The position numbers and the translations under genes are program-made. The notes beneath the pieces are model-generated. The model ran no database searches. It worked only from the letters and a program-made list of their open reading frames with translations, and had not been told where the DNA came from. Source: RBG-13-51-18 sp050014095 (GTDB taxonomy: Bacteria > Chloroflexota > Dehalococcoidia > Dehalococcoidales > RBG-16-60-22). From it: DNA of 64,000 nucleotides. This document shows, piece after piece, positions 8,274 to 15,641 of this stretch; the first letter of the stretch is position 1; the number at the start of each line of letters is the position of its first letter. Location of the stretch: assembly GCA_050014095.1 (NCBI GenBank), contig JBEKDZ010000004.1, positions 186,001-250,000 of the forward strand, read 5' to 3'.

Positions 8274-9494
8274 CTAGCCTGCCTTATCCAACTCAAAAGC
8301 CTGGTGTAAGGCTTTTACCGCGTCTTTTACCTTAGCCTCGTCGATGATGCAGGTTATCCTTATCTCCGATGTTGTAATCAGCTGGATGTTGATGCCCGCC
8401 TTGCTTAACGTATCGAACATGCGGGCAGCATAGCCCGGTGCATGCTGCATACCGATGCCGATGATACTGACCTTACCCCATTTGGGGTCGCCGATACATT
8501 GGCGAGCGCCGATCGATTTGGCGATAGGCTCGACGACCGCCATAGCGCCAGCCAGCTGACTCTCCGCTACCGTGAATGTTAGGTCAGTAATATTTTTAAT
8601 GCTGGCGTTCTGCACGATGGTATCGACGCTGATGCCAGCCTTAGCCAAAGGCATAAAAATTTGCGCGGCGATACCAGGACGGTCGGGAACGCCAACGATA
8701 GTTATCTTGGCGACATCAAGGTCATGGGCGATGCCTCTAACTTTGTTGCGAATTTCCATAGACACCTCTTTGTGAATCAACGTACCAGGATTCTCATTGA
8801 AACTTGAAGCTACCAGCACAGGAACGCTATACACTTCGGCGAGCTCTACGGCACGCGGCTGGATAGCCTTAAAGCCGTAGGTTACCATCTCCAGCATTTC
8901 CCCGTAGCTTATATCTTTTAGTTTGCGGGCTTCGGGGAGGAGGCGGGGGTCGGTGGTATAGATGCCATCGACATCGGTATAGCGCTCACAGCGTTCGGCT
9001 TTCAGCGCTGCCGCCAGAGCTACCGCCGTGGTATCGGAGCCGCCCCTGCCCAGGGTGGTGATATCCATGTCCTCGGTAATGCCCTGGAAGCCAGCCACGA
9101 TAACGATATTGCCTTTATCCAGCTCCTTAAGGATGCGTGAGGGGTCGATATTGGTGATACGCGCCTTGTTGTAAGCGTCATCCGTCCTGATGCCGGCCTG
9201 GGCACCACTCAAACTAATGGCAGGAAGACCCATGCCGTGCAGCGCCATAGCCAGGAGGGTACTGGCAACGAGCTCGCCGGTGGAGAGAAGAACATCCAGC
9301 TCCCTCTCATCCGGGGACTTGTTCACCTGGTAAGCCAGTTTTATCAAATCGTCGGTGGTATCACCCATGGCGGAGACGACTACCACCACCCGGTTGCCCG
9401 CTTTACGGGTATTGGCAATACGCCGGGCGATGTTTTTTATCTTTTCCGCATCGGCTACCGATGAGCCACCGTATTTCTGGACGATTAAACCCAT
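8274..9494 (-). CDS. lysC: Aspartokinase
   Basis: A 406-residue aspartate kinase that makes aspartyl phosphate, the first step towards lysine, threonine and methionine. The catalytic motif VQKYGGSSVADAEKI is at the N-terminus and the GRGGSDTTAVALA nucleotide-binding loop is near residue 150. Two ACT domains follow from about residue 270 (ITIVGVPDRPGIAAQIF and VSIIGIGMQHAPGYAARMF), which in this family bind lysine or threonine for feedback control. The length fits the single-function class. The next gene downstream in the same direction is an unknown membrane protein. Upstream lies an ApgM-type enzyme that may act later in threonine synthesis. Confidence 0.95.
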   Translation of the reverse strand: MGLIVQKYGGSSVADAEKIKNIARRIANTRKAGNRVVVVVSAMGDTTDDLIKLAYQVNKSPDERELDVLLSTGELVASTLLAMALHGMGLPAISLSGAQAGIRTDDAYNKARITNIDPSRILKELDKGNIVIVAGFQGITEDMDITTLGRGGSDTTAVALAAALKAERCERYTDVDGIYTTDPRLLPEARKLKDISYGEMLEMVTYGFKAIQPRAVELAEVYSVPVLVASSFNENPGTLIHKEVSMEIRNKVRGIAHDLDVAKITIVGVPDRPGIAAQIFMPLAKAGISVDTIVQNASIKNITDLTFTVAESQLAGAMAVVEPIAKSIGARQCIGDPKWGKVSIIGIGMQHAPGYAARMFDTLSKAGINIQLITTSEIRITCIIDEAKVKDAVKALHQAFELDKAG

Positions 9495-9529
9495 ATTATT
9501 TTCCTTTTCGGTTAGAAACTGTCTATATT

Positions 9530-9604
9530 GTCATTCTCGGGTCAAGCCCGAGAATCCAGCTTCCTTTTCTCCCCCACCTGGATTCCGGCTTCCGCCGGAA
9601 TGAC
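9530..9604. repeat. Inverted-pair repeat, GTCATTC...GAATGAC
   Basis: Two palindromic half-units face each other: GTCATTCTCGG...CCGAGAATCCAGC (9530-9560) and TGGATTCCGGC...GCCGGAATGAC (9579-9604), with an 18-nt gap. This is the same family as the units at 20643, 23501, 27815 and 44820. Confidence 0.8.
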
Positions 9605-9678
9605 GGGGTGCTCAATTACTCTCTCGCTCATTTCCTCACTTGCGCAACTGCGCAGATGCTCTTTTGAGGATTTTCGCG

Positions 9679-10863
9679 TTATTTCCCTAGCAGCTTACCC
9701 ATTATTTTATACCCATCAGCCATAAAAACGCCAGTGTTTTTAGCCTCCGCCTCGGTGAACCTTTTAGCGCCGCTGGCACCTATGCCCCTGCCCCACATCA
9801 AGAACGGCACGGGGTCAGGACTATGGGTGCGGGTGTTTATGGGGGTGGGGTGGTCCGGCATAATGAGGACACGTAAATCGCCCTTATATTCCCGCAATCG
9901 GCTGACAACTTGCGCATCGATATTCTCTATAGCTTTTATCTTTTCATCGATGAAGCCGCCGTGGCCGGCTTCATCGGGCGCCTCGATATGGATAACGACG
10001 AGGTCGTTCTTTTTGAGAGCTTCCAAAGCCCCTTTAACTTGGGCGGCGTTATCATTATCAGGACCATCGGTAACGCCCTTAATACTTAATATTGTCATGC
10101 CCGCCATTTTAGCCAGTCCGCGAAGGAGGTCGACGCCCGAGGTCATGGCAGTATTTAAGCCGTAGGCCTTCTTAAAGGCGGGCATTGCAGGAACCTGCCC
10201 GCTGCCCCAGAAAAGCCAGATGGTATTAGCAGGCACATCGCCCCGCTTAAGCCGTTTCTCGTTGATTTTATGGCTTTTCAGCAGGGTTTCCGCGCGGGTC
10301 ATGAGGTCGCGGAGCAGGTCGCTGCCTGGGCCCTGCGGTAGAAAGTCTTTGATGGGTTTTCCGGGGATATCGTGGGGAGGGGTGCACCTCGCCTTTAGAG
10401 TCTCTTCATGGCCCTTTATTTTCAGGATGTGCCGGTAGCTCACGCCCGGGTAAAAAATAATTTCGTCGCTGCCGAGCTTTTCGTTAAGTGCCTTGATTAT
10501 TACCGTGGCTTCTGCAGTGGTAATATGCCCTGCGGAGTAGTCATGCATTTTGCCGTCGACAACGCTGACCAGGTTGCAGCGGAAAACGACCTCTCCCCCA
10601 CCAATATTAATTCCCATGCTTTTAGCCTCGATAGAAGCTCTGCCTTTATAGTAGATAACGGGGTCATACCCCATGACGGACATGCAGGCGCAGGCGCTGC
10701 TCGGCTCCATGCCGGCAGGGACGGTACGGGCCAATCCTAAAGTACCCCGTTCCGCCATCGCATCGAGGTTGAGGGTACGGGCAAGCTCAAGGCTGGTTTT
10801 ACCGCCCCGGGACGGGATAGGGAGCCCCGCCGCGCCGTCAATGATTAGAACTATGTATTTCAT
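9679..10863 (-). CDS. ApgM-type phosphoglycerate mutase or proposed homoserine kinase
   Basis: A 394-residue alkaline-phosphatase-superfamily enzyme of the cofactor-independent mutase type. Metal-binding positions are visible: D9 in LIIDGAAG, the APDEAGHGG motif, and MPDHPTP with a later THSPDP. The phosphoserine position is S56, but the loop reads EPSSACACMSVMGYDP where classical ApgM has PGSDxAN. A branch of this family (TIGR02535) has been proposed to act as homoserine kinase. The nearby aspartokinase on the same strand, with only a repeat between, fits that idea. The assignment to mutase or kinase is inference. Confidence 0.8.
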   Translation of the reverse strand: MKYIVLIIDGAAGLPIPSRGGKTSLELARTLNLDAMAERGTLGLARTVPAGMEPSSACACMSVMGYDPVIYYKGRASIEAKSMGINIGGGEVVFRCNLVSVVDGKMHDYSAGHITTAEATVIIKALNEKLGSDEIIFYPGVSYRHILKIKGHEETLKARCTPPHDIPGKPIKDFLPQGPGSDLLRDLMTRAETLLKSHKINEKRLKRGDVPANTIWLFWGSGQVPAMPAFKKAYGLNTAMTSGVDLLRGLAKMAGMTILSIKGVTDGPDNDNAAQVKGALEALKKNDLVVIHIEAPDEAGHGGFIDEKIKAIENIDAQVVSRLREYKGDLRVLIMPDHPTPINTRTHSPDPVPFLMWGRGIGASGAKRFTEAEAKNTGVFMADGYKIMGKLLGK

Positions 10864-10886
10864 TATTACTCTTTATTCCTCCACCC

Positions 10887-11046
10887 CAACTGGTTTCCCG
10901 CTTTCGCGGGAAATACGGAAGTAGCATTTGCGCAATTGCGCATTTGCTCTTTTACGCTATTACTCTTTTGCGCTTATACGCTTTTACTCGGTTGCTCCTC
11001 GTAGCCTCCCACCTCCACTGGTTCCCGGCTTTCGCCGGGACTTCGC
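10887..11046. repeat. Repeat-filled spacer before tRNA-Pro
   Basis: Contains degenerate half-units of the GTCATTC family (TGGTTTCCCGCTTTCGCGGG near 10889 and TGGTTCCCGGCTTTCGCCGG near 11022) on either side of a TGCGCA-type run (10924-10985). No gene is seen here. Confidence 0.6.
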
Positions 11047-11086
11047 CTTGCCTTAGGGGTGGCGGTGGCTTTATAATAAGTGGCGT

Positions 11087-11165
11087 CGGGGCGTAGCGCA
11101 GTTTGGTTTAGCGCGCAGCGTTCGGGACGCTGAGGTCGGTGGTTCAAATCCACTCGCCCCGACCA
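11087..11165 (+). tRNA. tRNA-Pro (anticodon CGG), CCA encoded
   Basis: The cloverleaf can be drawn in full: acceptor CGGGGCG pairs with CGCCCCG, the D-stem is GCGC/GCGC, the anticodon stem CAGCG/CGCTG holds the loop TTCGGGA (anticodon CGG), and the T-arm carries TTCAAAT. The discriminator A is followed by an encoded CCA at 11163-11165. The TAGCGCAGTTTGG start is typical of bacterial tRNA-Pro. Confidence 0.95.
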
Positions 11166-11192
11166 TTCTTTCAAAGTATTTTGCGCCTTTCT

Positions 11193-11768
11193 TTACAAAT
11201 CCATAAACCATATAAGCTGAACTTCATCCTTTAACTCCGGATTGCTATAGTATGCATAACGGTTTATCCCCCCAAGCGCGCACCCCTGCTTAAGGTAAAA
11301 CCTGCAGGCACGTACATTCACGTTCTGCGTTTCGACGCATAATTGTTTATAGCCCTTACTCCTAGCCCAGGCGACGGCTTCGGAAAATAATTTCGTGCCG
11401 ATTCCCCTGTGTCTATAATCAGGATGAACGCGTATATCCCATACATCAGCAAGGTCCTCCCTACCATTCAACATCCTAAGTTCTGGGGTTTTACAGGCTA
11501 TAGTAAGACCTCCAACAAGAGTTTTGCCTTCGTACACGAGGAATATCATCCAGTTGCTCGTATCGAAATTAAGCCAAGAAAAAGGCTCTTCCGTTTCCCC
11601 ATAATATTTCGTGTATGGTTTGGCTAATTTTTGTTCGTGAAAAATCACGCCTGCGAAACCATCATCAAGCACCTGAACATCAAGTTTCGAGTCTACCTCA
11701 AAGTAGGACGGTATAGCGCAATACCTGACCAGTGTTTCTTTATTTTCGGGGAGTATTTCTACTTCCAT
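11193..11768 (-). CDS. GNAT acetyltransferase (streptothricin-acetyltransferase-like)
   Basis: A 191-residue GNAT enzyme. The acetyl-CoA-binding motif is visible as DIRVHPDYRHRGIGTKLF near residues 120-137, followed by the beta-strand LCVETQNVNVRACRFYLKQGC. The arrangement, with an acidic N-terminal region and the ending GGINRYAYY, resembles SatA-type streptothricin acetyltransferases, but many relatives acetylate other amines, so resistance is not claimed. Its ATG overlaps the end of mazG by 10 nt and AAAGGA precedes it, so it is probably translated from the mazG transcript. Confidence 0.8.
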   Translation of the reverse strand: MEVEILPENKETLVRYCAIPSYFEVDSKLDVQVLDDGFAGVIFHEQKLAKPYTKYYGETEEPFSWLNFDTSNWMIFLVYEGKTLVGGLTIACKTPELRMLNGREDLADVWDIRVHPDYRHRGIGTKLFSEAVAWARSKGYKQLCVETQNVNVRACRFYLKQGCALGGINRYAYYSNPELKDEVQLIWFMDL

Positions 11769-12556
11769 TTCGGTCCTTTATTCACTCCCTTCTTCGCCTC
11801 CTCCCAGAGGTCGTCTTTTTCCTTAAAGGAAAGTTTAGAAAAGTCTATGCCGCGCTGGCGGCAGAGCTCCTCCATGCGGGCGAAACGCTTATAGAATTTT
11901 CGATTCGCCTCCCTTAGCGCCGCCTCGGCGTCGATGCCCTCCCAGCGCGCCACATTAACCAGTGTAAACAACAAGTCGCCAAACTCCTGCTCTTTCGCCT
12001 CGCTATTATCCGAGTCATTGATTTCTTTGATTTCTTCCATCATCTTATCAATGACGCCTTCGATATTCTCCCATTCGAAGCCGACACGCACCGCACGGCG
12101 CGATATTTCGTAGGCATAAGCCAGCGCCGGCATCTCTTTGGGCACACCTTCAAGTATGGAGACGTCCTCTCCCCGCTCCTCTTTTTTAAGCTCCTCCCAG
12201 TTATGCATCACCTCATCGGCGTCCTTGACCTTACGGTTGCCGAAGATATGGGGGTGGCGACGGATTATCTTGGTGGTGATGCTTTTTACGACGTCGTCAA
12301 TCTCAAATTCGTGGTTATCTTTAGCGATCTGGGCGTGGAGCACGATTTGCAGCAGAAGGTCGCCCAACTCTTCGCAAAGCTTTTCTTTATCCCCATCATC
12401 AAGCGCGGCCAGGACCTCATAGGCTTCCGAAAGCAGATTCTCCCGCAAGCTCCGATGTGTCTGCTCTTTATCCCAGGGGCAACCATCCGGCGCGCGTAAC
12501 CTGGCGATAATCTCTACCAACGTATCAAATTTGTGTAATTTATCTGGCAATGACAA
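11759..12556 (-). CDS. mazG: Nucleoside triphosphate pyrophosphohydrolase MazG
   Basis: About 265 residues with the two MazG-fold halves. The first has CPWDKEQTHRSLRENLLSEAYE and the metal-binding helix EELGDLLLQIVLHAQIA. The second, more degenerate, half has EQEFGDLLFTLVNVARW. The enzyme hydrolyses NTPs and dNTPs to monophosphates and cleans the nucleotide pool. The TTG at 12556 is preferred because AAGGAG ends 6 nt before it. An in-frame ATG at 12574 lacks a ribosome site and lies against a TATAAT -10 box, so it would be at or before the transcript start. The GNAT gene follows in the same unit. Confidence 0.9.
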   Translation of the reverse strand: MSLPDKLHKFDTLVEIIARLRAPDGCPWDKEQTHRSLRENLLSEAYEVLAALDDGDKEKLCEELGDLLLQIVLHAQIAKDNHEFEIDDVVKSITTKIIRRHPHIFGNRKVKDADEVMHNWEELKKEERGEDVSILEGVPKEMPALAYAYEISRRAVRVGFEWENIEGVIDKMMEEIKEINDSDNSEAKEQEFGDLLFTLVNVARWEGIDAEAALREANRKFYKRFARMEELCRQRGIDFSKLSFKEKDDLWEEAKKGVNKGPKWK

Positions 12557-12575
12557 GGGCGTCTCCTTAACCATG

Positions 12576-12604
12576 ATTATAGCTGGAGAGACTCAACGTA
12601 GCAA
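12576..12604 (-). promoter_or_regulatory. Promoter for mazG-GNAT unit
   Basis: On the minus strand: -35 TTGCTA (12604-12599), 17-bp spacer, -10 TATAAT (12581-12576). The predicted transcript start near 12569 leaves a very short leader before AAGGAG and the TTG start of mazG. Confidence 0.5.
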
Positions 12605-12605
12605 C

Positions 12606-12677
12606 AGTGATTGCGCTATTGCTCTTTTACGTATTTCCGCTTTTGCGCAGTTCCTCTTTTGCGCATTTCCGCATTTT
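12606..12677. repeat. TGCGCA-type repeat tract
   Basis: A run of the dispersed phrase family (GATTGCGCTATTGCTCTTTT, then CTTTTGCGCAGTTCC and TTTTGCGCATTTCCGC) between mazG and fmt. It is noncoding. Confidence 0.55.
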
Positions 12678-12679
12678 TT

Positions 12680-13621
12680 CTAGTTTGGCAGTCCGGCGCC
12701 GATAAAGTCGCGCTGTCCCCTTAAAAACTCTCCGGCAGTCATGGCTTTTTTGCCGGCGTACTGGATATTCTTGACAATGAGAATACCGTCACCGGTGGAT
12801 ATGCCTAATCCGTCTACGGCTGGGGGTAAAGCGATAACTCGTCCGGGATTATTTTTGCCTTCACTAGGCAAGTAATAAGCCTCGTTGATTTTTAGCGGTT
12901 TACCCCGCCAGTAAGTAAAACACCCCGGCCAGGGATAATAGGCACGTATGCGCCGCCAGATATCTATGGCCGGCAGTTGCCAGTCAATCTCGCCGTCTTC
13001 TTTTTTCACCTGCCCAAAGTAGGTTGCTTTGGACTCATCTTGGTTTAAGGGTTCTATCGTTCCGTCCAGCCAGCCAATCAATGCTGCCTGCAGAAGATGT
13101 GCGCCGATGATACCCAGCTTTTCCGTAAGCGTACCTGTGTTATCGTCGTTAGATATAGGGATGGAGGCGGCTGCCAGCACTGGACCGGTATCAATCTTAT
13201 ACCTTACCAGCTGGATGCTTATGCCGGTAAACTCATCACCAGCTAGTATTGCCGACGCGACCGGTGACGCGCCACGGTGCCTAGGTAATAGAGAAAAGTG
13301 AACATTCAGGCACTGTCGGGTTGGGATATCGAGCAATGCTTTTGGTAAAATCTGCCCGAAGGCACAGATTACAATAACATCCGGTTTTAACGCCGCCAGC
13401 TCCGCTAATGCGTCCGCCGACCGCAAGCTTTCCGGCTGCATGACCGGTATTCCCCATTTCAGTGCCGCTTCTTTCACCGGCGATACCGCCAGACTGCGTC
13501 CCCTACCAGAGGGCCTATCCGGCTGCGTATAAACGGCAACCACCCGGTACCTGTTGATTAATAACTGCTCCAACGAAGGTACGGAGAACTTTGGTGAGCC
13601 CATAAAAACAATGCGCAACAT
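12680..13621 (-). CDS. fmt: Methionyl-tRNA formyltransferase
   Basis: A 313-residue formyltransferase that formylates initiator Met-tRNA using 10-formyl-THF. Seen: the N-terminal Rossmann start MLRIVFMGSPKFSVPSLEQL, the catalytic segment LNVHFSLLPRHRGASPVASA with Asn, His and the SLLPRHRG loop, a downstream Asp in IDTGPVL, and the C-terminal OB-like tRNA-binding domain containing ADIWRRIRAYYPWPGC-like sequence. The start has GGAGGAAG directly upstream. The common partner def is not adjacent here. Confidence 0.95.
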   Translation of the reverse strand: MLRIVFMGSPKFSVPSLEQLLINRYRVVAVYTQPDRPSGRGRSLAVSPVKEAALKWGIPVMQPESLRSADALAELAALKPDVIVICAFGQILPKALLDIPTRQCLNVHFSLLPRHRGASPVASAILAGDEFTGISIQLVRYKIDTGPVLAAASIPISNDDNTGTLTEKLGIIGAHLLQAALIGWLDGTIEPLNQDESKATYFGQVKKEDGEIDWQLPAIDIWRRIRAYYPWPGCFTYWRGKPLKINEAYYLPSEGKNNPGRVIALPPAVDGLGISTGDGILIVKNIQYAGKKAMTAGEFLRGQRDFIGAGLPN

Positions 13622-13778
13622 CTTCCTCCAAACATAAAAATTCTAGCACTAAAATAATTTTTTTGCCACCATTCGTCGCCACGCAAGCGACCCTAGAAAA
13701 CACGCAAAAAACATCGCTTTAAAGAGGTAGCAAGAGCAGATATAGCGGAAAAACGTCTGGTTTCCGTCACCAAAATAT

Positions 13779-13808
13779 TTGCCATTTTTAGGTTGGCAGT
13801 TGTATGCT
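13779..13808 (+). promoter_or_regulatory. Candidate dnaA promoter
   Basis: -35 TTGCCA, 18-bp spacer, -10 TATGCT. It would give a leader of about 155 nt before dnaA, which holds two stem-loops and an AT-rich stretch (13815-13851) with one DnaA-box-like TTATTAACA. Confidence 0.4.
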
Positions 13809-13853
13809 AAAGTTTGTTAGTAAATTAATAATTTATTAACAAAACATTAAAAG

Positions 13854-13955
13854 ACCGCCGGGTCGGGCGGTAGACCCTGATGTTATTAGATAGAGGGTGG
13901 ATTTTTGCCTAAAAACAGGAGTTTTTTCTGCCTGCAACGGGGCATCCCAGCAGGC
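13854..13955 (+). promoter_or_regulatory. Two stem-loops in the dnaA leader
   Basis: ACCGCC/GGCGGT (13854-13871) and GCCTGC/GCAGGC (13930-13955, with an inner GGG/CCC) lie upstream of the dnaA ATG. The second ends 14 nt before the ATG. No good Shine-Dalgarno site is visible outside it, so a structural effect on translation is possible but unproven. Confidence 0.4.
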
Positions 13956-13969
13956 ATTTTGTATGTATT

Positions 13970-15337
13970 ATGAATACTAAAATTAGCCGAACTCCAAAAG
14001 CAATATGGGAAATCGCCCTGGGTGATTTACAGGTGCAGGTCAGCAAGCCTAACTTCCGCACCTGGTTCAGCAAGACTATCGGCTTAAGCTACCAGGACAA
14101 TCAGTTCGTTATCGGCGTACCTAATACCTTCGCCGCCGAGTACTTGGAAAAAAACCAGCGTTCGCTGATCGAAAAATCCCTGGCCGGTCTCACGGCGCCT
14201 CATGTCCAGGTTATTTTCCAGGTTAACGGTAAATCCCACCAGCTATCTGCCGAGTCTGACAATACTACAGTGATGCCCGTGCCACCGCCCGTATATACCA
14301 GACTGAACCCTGATTATATCTTCGATTCTTTCATCGAAGGCAACGGCAACCGTCTTGCCCGCGCCGCGGCTCTTTCCGTTGCCCAATATCCGGGTCATAG
14401 CTACAATCCCCTCTTTATCTACGGCGGCGCCGGACTCGGTAAAACCCATCTCCTTCACGCCATCGGTCAGCTGGCTATCGCCAATCACATCAACGTTATC
14501 TGCGCCAGTGCCGAGCAGTTCACTAACGAATTCGTCTCGGCCATACGTGATAAAAATACCGAGGATTTCCGCAACAAATACCGCAGCATCGGTATGCTGC
14601 TTATCGATGATATCCAGTTCATCGGCGGCAAGGAACAAACCGAGGAGAGCTTTTTCCATACCTTTAACGAGCTGCATAATACCAACCGCCAGATTGTCAT
14701 CACCAGCGACTGCCCGCCGAAATCCATGCCTCTTCTCGAGGAGCGTTTGCGCTCCCGCTTTGAATGGGGCTTAATCGTCGACATACAACCTCCTGATTAT
14801 GACACGCGCCTGGCTATTTTACAGTCGAAAGCCCGTCAGAAAGGCGTTAGTGTTCCTATGGAGGTTCTAGAGCTCATCGCCAGGGAAACGCAGAGCAATA
14901 TTAGGGTTCTTGAAGGCTCGCTCAACCGGGTTTTCGCCTTCGCCAAACTTCTCCGGGCGACGCCGACATTTGAGATAGCGTCGAAGGCTCTCGAAGATGT
15001 CGCCAGCAAAGAGTCCATGCCTGACGATATCACGCCGACGATGATAATCAATGCTGTGTCTGATTGTTTCCAGCTTTCCCGGGATGCCTTGCTAGGTCGC
15101 GAGCGTGATAAGGATACCGCTCTAGCCCGACGTCTGGCCATGTACCTTATCCGGCAGGAAACCAACTTCTCCCTCGACCAGATAGGGCATGTTCTAGGCA
15201 ACCGCGACGCTGCCGCCGTGACTAACGCCTGCAAGAAAGTCGCTATCGATATTAACGTCAGCCCCTTCCTGAAACGCAAGCTGCGCGACATCCAGCGCCA
15301 TATCCGCCCTAAGAGCAAAATAGCCATCCCTGCTTAG
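13970..15337 (+). CDS. dnaA: Chromosomal replication initiator DnaA
   Basis: A 455-residue initiator with all four domains: N-terminal domain I (IWEIALGDLQVQVSKPNFRT), a short linker, an AAA+ core with Walker A GGAGLGKTHLL near residues 152-162 and Walker B LLIDDIQFIGGKEQTEE, and the C-terminal helix-turn-helix. The family signature near residue 413 reads GNRDAAAVTNACKK, whereas the usual form is RDHTTVLHA. The His/Thr residues that contact the DnaA box are therefore replaced by Ala. Box specificity may be altered. It is the first plus-strand gene after a long minus-strand block, consistent with a nearby origin. Confidence 0.96.
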   Translation: MNTKISRTPKAIWEIALGDLQVQVSKPNFRTWFSKTIGLSYQDNQFVIGVPNTFAAEYLEKNQRSLIEKSLAGLTAPHVQVIFQVNGKSHQLSAESDNTTVMPVPPPVYTRLNPDYIFDSFIEGNGNRLARAAALSVAQYPGHSYNPLFIYGGAGLGKTHLLHAIGQLAIANHINVICASAEQFTNEFVSAIRDKNTEDFRNKYRSIGMLLIDDIQFIGGKEQTEESFFHTFNELHNTNRQIVITSDCPPKSMPLLEERLRSRFEWGLIVDIQPPDYDTRLAILQSKARQKGVSVPMEVLELIARETQSNIRVLEGSLNRVFAFAKLLRATPTFEIASKALEDVASKESMPDDITPTMIINAVSDCFQLSRDALLGRERDKDTALARRLAMYLIRQETNFSLDQIGHVLGNRDAAAVTNACKKVAIDINVSPFLKRKLRDIQRHIRPKSKIAIPA

Positions 15338-15641
15338 TCCTCGCTTACCTGTGTTCTTACTACTGATATTATTATAGTCTCAACTGCGTATTTTCGTATT
15401 TGCGCAATTACGTAATTGCGCATACTTTAGTAAGCTTTAATTGTCGCAATTTTAGGCTGTCTTTGTGATTATTTTGAGCTCTTTCACCAATATACATTGT
15501 GGTTAAACTATATTTCCTTGAGATAAGCTCATCATCTTTCTTTTTTCCATTATTAATCGTACTACTGTTAAATAAAACCTAACTATATAACTTGTTGTAT
15601 AATTCTTATTATCTAATTCATTTTGTTATAGTGAGTGGGAT
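15338..15641. other. Noncoding gap between dnaA and obg-nadD
   Basis: It is AT-rich and holds a TGCGCA-type repeat (15389-15424) and one DnaA-box-like TGTGGTTAA (15498-15506). A TATAAT sits at 15598-15603, about 40 nt before the obg-nadD start, but has no convincing -35. No gene or strong structure is seen. Confidence 0.5.

Noticed and set aside
10974..11174. Minus-strand open frame with the phrase VDLNHRPQRPERCALNQTALRP
   Set aside because: It is the antisense of tRNA-Pro at 11087-11165. This phrase is a well-known false protein produced by reading across tRNA genes.
11193..11768. Streptothricin resistance gene
   Set aside because: Similarity is only at GNAT family level; gene context (mazG) gives no support for a resistance role.
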